Shown: positions 9,187 to 17,371 of the stretch, in pieces
Numbering within the stretch: position 1 is the first letter of the stretch
Layout: every line of letters begins with the position of its first letter
Assembly (NCBI GenBank): GCA_965267435.1
Contig: OZ253960.1
Coordinates: 6,944,001-7,008,000, forward strand
Reading direction: 5' to 3'
From: JAWPMT01 sp965267435
GTDB taxonomy: Bacteria; Bacteroidota; Bacteroidia; Cytophagales; Cyclobacteriaceae
Length of the DNA: 64,000 nucleotides
Translations under genes and position numbers: made by a program
Notes under the pieces: model-generated
Databases searched by the model: none
The model's input: only the letters and a program-made list of their open reading frames with translations
What the model was told of the DNA's origin: nothing

Positions 9187-10344
9187 TTGCCCACCAAACG
9201 AAGCAAGAAGTACTTGGATTTTAGACTGATATCAACAGACGGAAAGAGCAGCGCCCGAGCGGGAGAGATCGAAACGGACCACGGGAAGATCGAAACCCCC
9301 ATATTCATGCCGGTAGGAACTGCCGCCACCGTCAAGGCTGTTCACCAGCGAGAACTCAAAGACGATATCGGCGCCCAGATCATTCTTGGCAATACCTACC
9401 ACCTATACCTGAGGCCAGGGCTGGAAATCATCAACGAAGCTGGTGGACTGCATAAGTTCAATGGTTGGGAAGGACCAATTCTGACGGATAGTGGGGGATA
9501 CCAGGTGTATTCATTGGGAGACAACCGCCGCATAGAGGAAGTTGGCGTTACCTTCCAAAGTCATATCGATGGTTCGAAGCACATGTTTTCGCCGGAACAT
9601 GTGATCGATATTCAGCGGCTGATTGGCGCTGATATCATTATGGCATTCGATGAGTGCACGCCTTATCCGTGTGAAATCGACTACGCGAGAAACTCAATGC
9701 ACATGACCCATCGTTGGTTGAACAGATGCATCGACAGGTTCAGGGCTTCAGAGGGGCATTATGGCTATAGCCAAACCTTGTTTCCCATCGTGCAGGGCAG
9801 TGTATTTCCGGATTTACGGAAGGAGTCTGCCGAGTACATTGCAGGCGCGGAGATGGAGGGCAATGCCATCGGTGGGCTTTCAGTAGGTGAGCCGCATGAG
9901 ATGATGTATGAAATGACCGATATGGTCTGCGGCATTTTGCCGGCCGACAAACCGCGATATCTCATGGGAGTCGGTACACCCGCCAACATTTTGGAGTGCA
10001 TCGCTTTGGGGGTGGACATGTTTGATTGTGTCATGCCTACAAGGAACGCCCGAAATGGCATGCTTTTCACCTCGGAGGGAGTGATCAATATCAGAAACGA
10101 AAAGTGGAAGAAGGACTACCGTCCAATTGATCCGACGATTGGAGGTTATGCCAGCACCGCTTACTCCAGGGCCTACCTGAGGCACCTGATCACGAGCAAC
10201 GAAATGCTGGGCCCGCAAATTGCGAGTATTCACAACCTGACTTTCTATTTGTGGTTAGTAAAAGAAGCGCGTAAGCACATATTGGAGGGTGACTTTGCCA
10301 GTTGGAAAAACAAGATGATGCCCAAGGTGACGACACGTCTATGA
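9187..10344 (+). CDS. tgt: Queuine tRNA-ribosyltransferase (tRNA-guanine transglycosylase)
   Basis: Tgt exchanges G34 of GUN-anticodon tRNAs for preQ1 in queuosine synthesis. The 385-residue protein has the family signatures TPIFMPVGTAATVKAV, ILGNTYHLYLRPG, LTDSGGYQVYSL (catalytic-base Asp), FPIVQGSVFPDLR, GLSVGEP, and the nucleophile region DCVMPTRNARNG. The only usable start is a TTG at 9187; it gives a slightly longer N-terminus (PTKRSKKYLDF) than usual, and no ATG is in frame before residue 41. The zinc site typical of the C-terminus is not obvious, as the protein ends soon after the NMMLGPQ-like helix (EMLGPQIASIHNLTFYLWLV). It heads a rightward operon with the LptF/LptG permease one base downstream. 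Confidence 0.93.
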   Translation: MPTKRSKKYLDFRLISTDGKSSARAGEIETDHGKIETPIFMPVGTAATVKAVHQRELKDDIGAQIILGNTYHLYLRPGLEIINEAGGLHKFNGWEGPILTDSGGYQVYSLGDNRRIEEVGVTFQSHIDGSKHMFSPEHVIDIQRLIGADIIMAFDECTPYPCEIDYARNSMHMTHRWLNRCIDRFRASEGHYGYSQTLFPIVQGSVFPDLRKESAEYIAGAEMEGNAIGGLSVGEPHEMMYEMTDMVCGILPADKPRYLMGVGTPANILECIALGVDMFDCVMPTRNARNGMLFTSEGVINIRNEKWKKDYRPIDPTIGGYASTAYSRAYLRHLITSNEMLGPQIASIHNLTFYLWLVKEARKHILEGDFASWKNKMMPKVTTRL

Positions 10345-10345
10345 G

Positions 10346-11419
10346 ATGAAGAAACTGGATCTCTACATATTGAAGAAATTTCTCGGGACCTTCGTGTTCG
10401 TGGTGCTAGGCCTGCTGGCCATTATATGCGTCATTGACTTCACGGAGAAGAACGACGACTTCATCAAGAACGAGGTCTCTGGTAGGAACATTGGCTTGTA
10501 CTACCTCACTTTCATTCCATTCATTGCAAGCCTCATCACACCGATTACGACATTCATTGCATCCGTGTTTGTGACTGCCAAGTTGGCTTCCAAGTCGGAA
10601 ATCGTAGCTATGCTTGCCAGCGGCATCAGCTTCCGCCGATTGCTGGTACCCTACTTAGTAGGAGCCATGATGGTCTCAGTGGCCAGCTTTTACCTCAATA
10701 GCTACGTCATCCCGGATACCAATAAGTTTCGGATCAACTTCGAGATTGCCTACCTGGGTAAGCCCTTCTATTTCAGCGACCGAAACATCCATTTCAAGAT
10801 TGGGCAGGACCAATACATCTACATGGATCGGTACAACAACCGCCGGGAGATGGGATACAAGGTGACGTTGGAGCGGATCCAGGATTTGAAGCTGCAGGAG
10901 AAGATCCACGCCGCGCGCATCGAATGGGATACGGCTACAGCCAAGTGGCGCTTGATCAATTGGCAGAAGCGAACGCTTTACGACGGATACGAGACCTTCG
11001 AGAACGGCAGCAAGATGGATACGCTGCTAAATCTCTACCCGAAGGATTTTGACAACAAAGAAAGACTTTGGGAGACGCTGACGATGACTGAGCTGGACGA
11101 CTACATCGCTCTGCAGCAATCCCGGGGTGCGGACGATGTACAGATCTATCAGATCGAGAAATACATTCGCTTTATGCAGCCCTTTGGGGTATTGATACTC
11201 ACATTCATGGGAGTGATCGTATCAGCGCGGAAGACCAGGAGAGGTACAGGGTTTCAGATCGCCCTTGGGTTCTTGCTGGCCTTTATTTTTATCATCATGT
11301 TCATTCTGTCGAGAGCCATAGCCGAGGCGAATACGATGAACCCTGTGCTGGCTGTGTGGATACCGAATCTCTCCTTTTCGGTCATAGCCATTGTGATGTA
11401 CAATACCGTACCTCGATGA
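10346..11419 (+). CDS. LptF/LptG-family lipopolysaccharide export permease
   Basis: This 357-residue inner-membrane protein is a YjgP/YjgQ family permease. With LptB it forms the ABC transporter that extracts LPS and hands it to the LptC-LptA bridge. There are about six membrane segments, three at the N-terminus (FLGTFVFVVLGLLAIICVIDF, a second near 50-80, SFRRLLVPYLVGAMMVSVASF) and three at the C-terminus. Between them is a periplasmic beta-jellyroll region (about 130-265). The N-terminal DLYILKKFLGTF matches family members; I cannot tell LptF from LptG. It follows tgt by one base and its stop overlaps the EamA gene. Confidence 0.9.
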   Translation: MKKLDLYILKKFLGTFVFVVLGLLAIICVIDFTEKNDDFIKNEVSGRNIGLYYLTFIPFIASLITPITTFIASVFVTAKLASKSEIVAMLASGISFRRLLVPYLVGAMMVSVASFYLNSYVIPDTNKFRINFEIAYLGKPFYFSDRNIHFKIGQDQYIYMDRYNNRREMGYKVTLERIQDLKLQEKIHAARIEWDTATAKWRLINWQKRTLYDGYETFENGSKMDTLLNLYPKDFDNKERLWETLTMTELDDYIALQQSRGADDVQIYQIEKYIRFMQPFGVLILTFMGVIVSARKTRRGTGFQIALGFLLAFIFIIMFILSRAIAEANTMNPVLAVWIPNLSFSVIAIVMYNTVPR

Positions 11420-12327
11420 CCAGGACCACGAGGGACTACCTGAATTTGCATTTTATCGTCTTGCTGTGGGGGTTTACGGCCATCTTCGGCAAGCTGATTT
11501 CGCTTCCCCCTGTGGAGCTCGTCTTTTATCGCACGCTGCTGGCCGCCGCTGGACTGGCTCTGGTATTGTGGTCACTAAAGAAGCCGTTTCGGGTCGCGAA
11601 ACGCAAAGACTTTTTCCTCCTTTTGTTCATAGGGTTCCTCATATCCATCCATTGGATCTTGTTCTTCCTGGCCGCGCGACTCTCTAATGTCTCTGTCTGC
11701 CTGGTGGGAATGGCCACAGCGTCGATCTGGACGGTATTCATCGAGCCATTTGCCACACGGCAACGGATCAAAGGGGTCGATATTCTCGTGGGACTACTGG
11801 GATTCGGAGGCATCCTCGTGATCCTCCACGAAGATTTTGACTACGGCCTCGGATTTGGTGTGGCGGTGGCGTCGGCCTTCCTTTCGGCAGTATTTATGGT
11901 CATGAATGCTACACTATCTAAGCGCAACGACCATTTCACGATCATGTTTTGGGAGATGGGGGCAGCGTGTGTCGCGACGTTGATGTTTTTCCCTATCTAC
12001 TCCGAGTGGGTGGTGGAGCGACCTGTGATAATGAGCATCCACGGAGTGGAGTGGATCTACCTTATCCTTCTTTCTGTCGTTTGCACTGTCTATGCCTTCT
12101 CGATGAGTGTCGAGCTCATGCGGCGCCTTACGCCCTTCGCCATCAACCTAACGGTCAACCTGGAGCCGGTCTATGGGATGCTCATGGCCTTACTAATTTT
12201 TGGGTCGAGCGAAGCGATGGGTCCTCGGTTTTACATCGGAACATCGATCATACTATTGAGTGTAGTCATCTATCCGCCGATCAACCGTCTGCGCAATCGA
12301 CGCATGATCAAAACCAATATTACCTGA
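11416..12327 (+). CDS. EamA-family (drug/metabolite superfamily) transporter
   Basis: 303 residues from the ATG at 11416, which shares ATGA with the stop of the LptF/LptG gene; this coupling favours it over upstream starts. Ten hydrophobic helices form two EamA repeats. The first begins LHFIVLLWGFTAIFGKLISLP, and the second opens near FGVAVASAFLSAVFMVMNATLSK. The C-terminal half carries INLTVNLEPVYGMLMALLIFG, typical of DMT exporters. Such proteins move amino acids, nucleosides or other small metabolites across the inner membrane. The substrate cannot be inferred. Confidence 0.88.
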   Translation: MTRTTRDYLNLHFIVLLWGFTAIFGKLISLPPVELVFYRTLLAAAGLALVLWSLKKPFRVAKRKDFFLLLFIGFLISIHWILFFLAARLSNVSVCLVGMATASIWTVFIEPFATRQRIKGVDILVGLLGFGGILVILHEDFDYGLGFGVAVASAFLSAVFMVMNATLSKRNDHFTIMFWEMGAACVATLMFFPIYSEWVVERPVIMSIHGVEWIYLILLSVVCTVYAFSMSVELMRRLTPFAINLTVNLEPVYGMLMALLIFGSSEAMGPRFYIGTSIILLSVVIYPPINRLRNRRMIKTNIT

Positions 12328-12371
12328 TCGTCAGACAAATAACCCATTTTCGGGGGTAGATGCTTAATCCC

Positions 12372-12532
12372 AAATTATGCATTAATGCATAATTTGCCCT
12401 TTGGGCAGACGAAAGCTTTGCTTTGTCTGGGTTACCCTGACAAAAATTTCCTGTAAGAGAAATTTTTCGTCATTATGCAATAGAATATTTTCCTTTGGAA
12501 TAGTAAATATGCTATTGCATAATCCGGGTTAA
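12372..12532 (+). repeat. Multi-hairpin repeat element, copy 1
   Basis: This 161-base intergenic element is also present at 56611-56760 in the same orientation. In order it holds: a 24-base perfect palindrome (arm AAATTATGCATT, 12372-12395); GCCC-TTT-GGGC (12396-12406); CAGAC(g)AAAGC-TTT-GCTTTGTCTG (12406-12429); GAC..AAATTTC / GAAATTT..GTC (12439-12471); and a 12-bp stem ATTATGCAATAG / CTATTGCATAAT (12472-12483 with 12512-12523). It ends CCGGGTTAA. Several stem positions differ between the copies in a paired, structure-preserving way. Its ends are roughly inverted copies of each other (TTAATCCCAAATTATGCA against TTAACCCGGATTATGCAA), which would fit a MITE- or REPIN-like mobile element. Confidence 0.8.
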
Positions 12533-12536
12533 TTTG
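12529..12536 (+). promoter_or_regulatory. Possible -7 box at the right edge of repeat copy 1
   Basis: TTAATTTG differs by one base from TAnnTTTG and is followed by GCGCC, a common Bacteroidota promoter context. It overlaps the last bases of the repeat and lies 22 bases before the next start codon. If used, the repeat would be upstream of, not inside, the downstream mRNA. Confidence 0.3.
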
Positions 12537-12558
12537 CGCCCTCGATAGATTACACACT

Positions 12559-13200
12559 ATGGAATTCGAATTTGCAGGAGTTATTTTCTCCGAGCCAGTG
12601 ACGGCATTTGGCAATCTCATTCTTGCCGCGGTATGTGTATACAGCTTTCTTCAGGTTCGGAAAGTTGAAGATTTTTCGGGGAAGGTGCCGTGGAGTTATT
12701 TCTTCCTGTCACTCGGCACGGCCACGTTCATTGGAGTTTTTACCCACCTGTTTTCGCACTACAACCCTACCTGGCTTCGATTGATAGGGTGGTGCTTTAG
12801 CGGATTGACCGCCTACTTTGCCCAGGCGGCCTCCATTCAGCAGCTGACAAAAGAAAAGACCGGCACGCTGATGTTGATCTCCAAAGTGGAGTTTGTTCTG
12901 TTTTTGATTGCATTATACTGGTTTCAGACTTTTGGTGTCGTGTTGGTGATCACTGTCATCTCCCTCCTCACAGTGCTGGGGGTGCAGGGGTATGGCGTTA
13001 TCTCCAGCGTCTTGAAGGGCAGCGAATGGATTCTGATAGGCTTCATCGTCTCCGCGCTGACTGCGGTTGGCCGCCTGATGAATCTTTCCATCCACCCGGT
13101 GTGGTTCAACCATCACGACGTAGCACACTTGTTGATGGTATTTGCCGCACTCCTGATCTTGTTTGGTGTGAAGAAAGCCTCTAAGGTGATCGCCGTATGA
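12559..13200 (+). CDS. Polytopic membrane protein with a C-terminal HxxxH motif
   Basis: 213 residues with seven or eight hydrophobic segments covering nearly the whole chain, so an integral inner-membrane protein. Conserved-looking polar residues inside helices are SEPVTAFGN near the N-terminus, FTHLFSHY (His63, His67) and FNHHDVAHLLM (His186 and His190, an HxxxH). The number of helices and the histidine pair in the last helix recall the CREST superfamily of metal-dependent membrane hydrolases (alkaline ceramidases, PAQR), but the SxxxH motif of that group is not clearly present. Its stop overlaps the start of the PhnD-like gene (ATGA at 13197), so the two are translated together. The function is unknown. 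Confidence 0.75.
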   Translation: MEFEFAGVIFSEPVTAFGNLILAAVCVYSFLQVRKVEDFSGKVPWSYFFLSLGTATFIGVFTHLFSHYNPTWLRLIGWCFSGLTAYFAQAASIQQLTKEKTGTLMLISKVEFVLFLIALYWFQTFGVVLVITVISLLTVLGVQGYGVISSVLKGSEWILIGFIVSALTAVGRLMNLSIHPVWFNHHDVAHLLMVFAALLILFGVKKASKVIAV

Positions 13201-15032
13201 ACCGTACTATTTTTTTATCTATATGTTTCGCGCTGATCGTTGTTGGCGGGCACGCTCAAGATCCTCTGCGTGTCGGCGTCATCAAATACAAAACCGTAGA
13301 AAAGGTCGAGCAGACCTACATTCCACTTTTTGAGTATCTCGCCGAAAGGAGCAATAGCTCTCTGACGATTGAGATTGTTCCTGAGGAGGAAATGGGTTTC
13401 AGACTCCATGAGGGAGAACTGGATCTTGGTGTTTTCACCATCTTCCCCTATCTGGGGACCAAGGCCGACTTCCCGGACTTACATGTCTTTGGTTCGCATC
13501 TGGTCGACGGTGAAGCGTCCTATCAAGGAGCGATATTCGTCAGAAAGGACAGTCCCATCCAGAAAGTGACCGATCTAAAAGGCAAACGGGTGCTTTTCGT
13601 GAAACCGACATCGACATCGGGATTTTACCTACCGAAGGGCATCATGGAAGAGTACGATGTCCAGTTGGAAGATATGGTCTACGACTACAGCGGTGGGCAT
13701 GATGCGTCCATCGATTCATTGGCCAATGACCGGACGGATGCCATAGGGATCGACCTAGCCGGTTTTGACAAGGTCTCTCACGAGCAGTCCGATTTTCGGA
13801 TCCTCGAGTCCTTCGATATACCCTATCATGCGTATGTTTTCTCACCGATGCTGGAGGCATCACGAAGGGAGGAGCTATCAAGGATCATGTTCAACTCCCG
13901 GAGAGATCCCAGGGCAAAGAGACTGTTCGCCGACAACCCGCTGAAGATCACCGAGTGGGTCCCCAGAAACGAGGACTACTACAATTCCCTTCGCCGGTAT
14001 CTGCGTCTGGTACGCATCAAGCCTCACGTGCTCCTAAGGGTCAATGCCAAAGAGTCGGCACAGAAAGCACTGACGTCTTCAGGCGATGTGCTCTCGTTGA
14101 TCGACAAGGACATTCGCCAGAGAATCCTGGCCACAAAACGCTTCGACTTTCGACCCAATGACTTGCTACATACCGTCACGATTGACATTGAGCTCTACGT
14201 TGTCGCCGAGGGCAAGTTCCACTTCCAGGTGACCCTGGACAACCAGCCAGGGGCAAAGGGAGATTTGACGCTCGCCGAACTGCGGGCGCTAATGCCGCAA
14301 ATTGTCACCAACGACCTTTTGAAACAGCAGGTGATAGAGACCAACCTCCTACAAAAGGAAAGCGAATGGTTTGCTACCTATGGGGCGGACGACGGTTTCG
14401 ATCTGGAGCAGTACCGGTTCGAGTTGATCAGGGAAGGTAGAGTTGCAAGAGCCATCTCACCAGAAGAGATGCAGATCAGTAGCAAAAACCTGCACCTTCC
14501 AGGTTTTGATGGCCAGCCGGGTGATCAATTGAGGATCAACTTCATAGAAAAGGAGATTGTGTATGCTGACGGCGAAGAGGCCTCGCAAAGCCACAATATT
14601 TTCAGTTCTGATTTTTGGAAGCAGGACTACTGGGACAAGCTTGGGATCATTCTCGGGGTCCTGTTTGGTATCTTTTCGGCCGTTATCGGGCGGTTCCTGG
14701 CTTTGAGGAGGAAGCGCAAATTCAAAAACGTCCTTTACAAGACCAACGAGCTCGTCAAGGACTACGTCAACGACCAACTGAAATTTAAGTCGCGATTGAT
14801 CGAGCAAAAAGAGGAGATCAGTCGCATGTTTGAGAGTGGCGTCATCAGTGAGAACCAATTGATCATTTTGAACAACCGTCTCGGAGAGGTCGAAGGACTA
14901 GGAGAGAAAATCTATCCGCACGAAGTGGAGCTTACCCCGGAGCAGCAGAAAGAGTTGGAGCAAATGATCGTCGACGGCCGGATCACTGAAAAGGAGTTTT
15001 CCAGAATCATGCTCATCCTAAGGCAGGGGTGA
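13197..15032 (+). CDS. Membrane-anchored PhnD-like periplasmic binding protein
   Basis: 611 residues. After a signal peptide (to HAQD, about 21), residues 24-250 are a PhnD/TAXI-like type-2 solute-binding domain: LRVGVIKYKTVEKVEQTYIPLFEYL, GELDLGVFTIFPYLGTKA, SYQGAIFVRKDSPIQKVTDLKGKRVLFV. A second extracytoplasmic region (about 270-470) is unassigned. One membrane helix (about 483-503, LGIILGVLFGIFSAVIGRFLA) leads to a basic, coiled-coil cytoplasmic tail. That tail ends in two SHOCT-like short motifs (MFESGVISENQLIILNNRL and MIVDGRITEKEFSRIMLIL). There is no kinase, GGDEF or methyl-accepting domain. The layout suggests a sensor or tethered binding protein rather than a free ABC-type receptor. 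It is co-translated with the preceding membrane protein. Confidence 0.8.
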   Translation: MNRTIFLSICFALIVVGGHAQDPLRVGVIKYKTVEKVEQTYIPLFEYLAERSNSSLTIEIVPEEEMGFRLHEGELDLGVFTIFPYLGTKADFPDLHVFGSHLVDGEASYQGAIFVRKDSPIQKVTDLKGKRVLFVKPTSTSGFYLPKGIMEEYDVQLEDMVYDYSGGHDASIDSLANDRTDAIGIDLAGFDKVSHEQSDFRILESFDIPYHAYVFSPMLEASRREELSRIMFNSRRDPRAKRLFADNPLKITEWVPRNEDYYNSLRRYLRLVRIKPHVLLRVNAKESAQKALTSSGDVLSLIDKDIRQRILATKRFDFRPNDLLHTVTIDIELYVVAEGKFHFQVTLDNQPGAKGDLTLAELRALMPQIVTNDLLKQQVIETNLLQKESEWFATYGADDGFDLEQYRFELIREGRVARAISPEEMQISSKNLHLPGFDGQPGDQLRINFIEKEIVYADGEEASQSHNIFSSDFWKQDYWDKLGIILGVLFGIFSAVIGRFLALRRKRKFKNVLYKTNELVKDYVNDQLKFKSRLIEQKEEISRMFESGVISENQLIILNNRLGEVEGLGEKIYPHEVELTPEQQKELEQMIVDGRITEKEFSRIMLILRQG

Positions 15033-15049
15033 GCGACCATTTCTGACCA

Positions 15050-15841
15050 CTATAATTGACAGGAGAATTCGAAGCCTTCTCCAGGGTCGGTTTCAAAAAT
15101 TCCAAACACCGCGGAGCCTGACCCGGACATAGCGGCGTAGATAGCCCCCATTTCGTACATCTTCTCTTTCTCAGCCCGCAGTTCTTGATGATTGGGAAAG
15201 ATCGACCCTTCGAAATCATTGACCAACAGACCTTTCCACTGCCTTATGGGTCCCGTGAGTATTTCCGCAACAGGTGTGACGGGGACTGCTGGCTTTGTCC
15301 CTCCATAGGCCTCTTGGGTTGAAACATGGACATTTGGATAGACCACCCCGAGGTACTTGCCGGAGAGGTCCACCCTAAATGGCTCCAGTGTTGTTCCCGT
15401 GCCCGTCGCCAGTATCGGGGTATTTTGAATGAAAAATGGGCAGTCGCTCCCAAGGCTGGCGGCGATGGTCTCCATTTCCTCCACCGACATCCCCAGTCCG
15501 AATTGGTCATTGAGCAGCTTGACCATAAATGCTCCATCTGACGAACCGCCTCCCAGGCCTGCGCCCATCGGGATTGCCTTGTGAAGGTGCACGGCCACCG
15601 CCGGAAGATCGGGGAAGCGCTTTTTCACCTCGTCGTAGGCTTTCAAGCACAGGTTGTTCTCCGTCTCCCCTGGAATAGACAGTCCACTCGGATGAAACGC
15701 CAGTCGCTCCGAGGGCACTATCTCCAGTATATCACACCAGGGGATAGGGTAGAGGCAGGATTCGATGTCGTGGTACCCATCTGCTCGCTTACGAACGATG
15801 TTCAGACCCAAGTTGATCTTGGCGTTGGGAAAAGCGATCAT
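15050..15841 (-). CDS. ispE: 4-diphosphocytidyl-2-C-methyl-D-erythritol kinase
   Basis: IspE is a GHMP kinase that phosphorylates CDP-methylerythritol in the MEP isoprenoid pathway. The 263-residue protein has the N-terminal substrate motif AKINLGLNIVRKRADGYHDI, the glycine-rich ATP loop IPMGAGLGGGSSDGAF and the C-terminal MSGSGSAVFGIF motif. It lies 17 bases downstream of fabI on the same strand, so the two are probably one transcript. It converges on the PhnD-like gene with an 17-base gap. The length is slightly below that of enterobacterial IspE, which is normal in this phylum. Confidence 0.95.
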   Translation of the reverse strand: MIAFPNAKINLGLNIVRKRADGYHDIESCLYPIPWCDILEIVPSERLAFHPSGLSIPGETENNLCLKAYDEVKKRFPDLPAVAVHLHKAIPMGAGLGGGSSDGAFMVKLLNDQFGLGMSVEEMETIAASLGSDCPFFIQNTPILATGTGTTLEPFRVDLSGKYLGVVYPNVHVSTQEAYGGTKPAVPVTPVAEILTGPIRQWKGLLVNDFEGSIFPNHQELRAEKEKMYEMGAIYAAMSGSGSAVFGIFETDPGEGFEFSCQL

Positions 15842-15858
15842 TTGGGCGCCGCCGAGTC

Positions 15859-16671
15859 TTACTTACTCAGTTCCTCGATGATTTCCTCTGTGATGCCAGA
15901 GGCTGAGAATCCGCCATCGTGCATCAGGTTTTGCATCGTCACCATACGCGACAGATCGGAGAACATGAGAAGGCAATAGTCCGCGCAGCTCGTCGCATCA
16001 GCATTGCCCAGTGGCGACATCTTGTCGGCGTAGTCGAAGAATACATCGAAGCCCGGCACGCCAGTACCCGCGGTTGTCATCGTAGGCGATTGCGAGATGG
16101 TGTTCACACGGACTTTCTTGGATTTGGCAAATCGGTAGCCGTAGCTGCGGGCAATGGACTCCAGCATCGCCTTTGCCTGCGCCATATCAGAGTAGTCAGG
16201 AAAAGTACGCTGTGCCGCGATGTAGGAGAGACCCAAAATCGATCCCCACTCATTCATGATGTCCATTTTCTCCGCCACTTGCATCACCTTGTGAAAGGAG
16301 AGCGCAGAGACGTCCAGTGTCTTTTGAAACCAATCGTAGTTGAGGTCTCCATAGCCCTTCTTTTTGCGGACGTTGGGGCTCATGCCGATGGCATGTAGGA
16401 TGAAGTCGAAGTTGCCTCCCAGCAGTTCTTTGGACTTAGTGAAAAGGTTCTCGAGGTCTTCCAACGAAGTAGCATCGGCAGGAATCACCTCTGTCTCACA
16501 CTTCTCAGCGAGTTGTTGGATCGCTCCCATACGCAACGCGATCGGCGCGTTGGTCAGCGTAAATCGTGCACCTTCTTCATAGGCCCGCTCGGCCACTTTC
16601 CAGGCGATGGACTTTTCATCGAGGGCGCCAAAGATGATTCCTCTCTTTCCTTTCAATAAGTCGTATGTCAT
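15859..16671 (-). CDS. fabI: Enoyl-[acyl-carrier-protein] reductase (NADH)
   Basis: FabI carries out the last reduction of each type II fatty acid elongation cycle. The 270-residue SDR protein has the FabI-type nucleotide loop (GKRGIIFGALDEKSIAWKVA), the HAIGMS segment, and the Tyr-x6-Lys catalytic pair in FPDYSDMAQAKAMLE. PLGNADATSCADYCLLMFS and the MHDGGFSA C-terminus are also family features. This is the housekeeping copy; a second FabL-like SDR lies at 32112-32927. A -7 promoter box is found 47 bases upstream. Confidence 0.94.
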   Translation of the reverse strand: MTYDLLKGKRGIIFGALDEKSIAWKVAERAYEEGARFTLTNAPIALRMGAIQQLAEKCETEVIPADATSLEDLENLFTKSKELLGGNFDFILHAIGMSPNVRKKKGYGDLNYDWFQKTLDVSALSFHKVMQVAEKMDIMNEWGSILGLSYIAAQRTFPDYSDMAQAKAMLESIARSYGYRFAKSKKVRVNTISQSPTMTTAGTGVPGFDVFFDYADKMSPLGNADATSCADYCLLMFSDLSRMVTMQNLMHDGGFSASGITEEIIEELSK

Positions 16672-16717
16672 TGGTCTTTGATTTTTACCAACCTTCTTTC
16701 GGTTGCCGTTTGGCGGG

Positions 16718-16725
16718 CAAAATTA
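16718..16725 (-). promoter_or_regulatory. Probable -7 promoter box of fabI-ispE
   Basis: TAATTTTG on the minus strand matches TAnnTTTG exactly and is followed by CCCGCC, a common context. It would give a leader of about 40 bases before the fabI ATG. No clear -33 TTTG was seen. Confidence 0.5.
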
Positions 16726-16982
16726 ACCCACAATTGTCATTACAGGTTCGGGGAGGTCAGGACATTTTGATTGTCCTTCATTTCATTTTGGAGAGAACGG
16801 CCAGTTCTTCGCATCCGAGGGCTTTCCCGCTATCCACTCTCAGCCTCCTCCCCGCTACCCACCGCCATAGGCCAGACGGGCTTCCGTTGCTATCGGGTCT
16901 ATCTTGCCAGTGTACTTCCTTCGAGCATAAGGCTTTGCGGATCGCAGATCCGCTTTCTAGATTAAGGCTGTTCGACATGTTG
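16726..16982. other. Gene-free spacer with decayed repeat fragments
   Basis: No credible gene was found. The stretch holds GGATCGCAGATCC (inside 16939-16956), the same small hairpin found in the tandem repeats that follow, suggesting an older degraded copy. It also has a C/T-rich part around 16840-16900 similar in style to the spacers at 38396 and 62200. Confidence 0.4.
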
Positions 16983-17352
16983 GATCTCCTCAGAGTCACT
17001 CCAGTATTCCCTATTGAGTTTGGAGAGATGTCATAAGGACTCTGAGATTTTTGGGTGAAATTCCTCCTCATCTCAGAGTCCCGGTCCGGTGACTCTGAGT
17101 AGTTGTCACTGATCAATATGGATTTGCAATCCATCGACTCGGATCGCAGATCCGCCGCATCCACGGTTCGGGCTGCCCTTCGGAACATCCCGAACAGCAG
17201 TATGTAAAGGGACTCACCCTCAAAAGCAAGGTCATTTTGACGCAGGAAAAATCTTTAGGCGACTTTCGAAAGATCGTCAATCAATACCAATGGATGCTTC
17301 CTTCGTCAGCATTACCTTAGGGAGTATTGCTGTTGAGGGTGGCTTTTCTGGG
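16983..17352. repeat. Hairpin-rich tandem repeat, unit 1
   Basis: First unit of a direct tandem duplication with a period of 388-389 bases. It starts with two nested inverted repeats. CTCAGAGTCAC (16989-16999) pairs with GTGACTCTGAG (17089-17099). Inside them GGACTCTGAG (17037-17046) pairs with CTCAGAGTCC (17072-17081). Smaller hairpins follow: ATGGATT/AATCCAT (17118-17134), CGGATC/GATCCG (17140-17154) and GTTCGGG/CCCGAAC (17166-17195). The remainder is shared with unit 2 but has no start-to-stop ORF of note. The layout resembles REP/REPIN clusters; no RAYT transposase is in the window. Confidence 0.8.
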
Positions 17353-17371
17353 GCCCTCACCAGGCCAATCT

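Noticed and set aside
9182..9189. TATTTTTG at the tgt start as a promoter box
   Set aside because: It overlaps the only usable start codon (TTG 9187) and lacks a -33 box, so I did not annotate it as a feature.
16778..17188. Minus-strand ORF of 136 codons across repeat unit 1 and a 63-codon ORF across unit 2
   Set aside because: The shared protein sequence is simply the hairpin repeat translated; the frame is not kept over the full unit and the hairpins explain the conservation.
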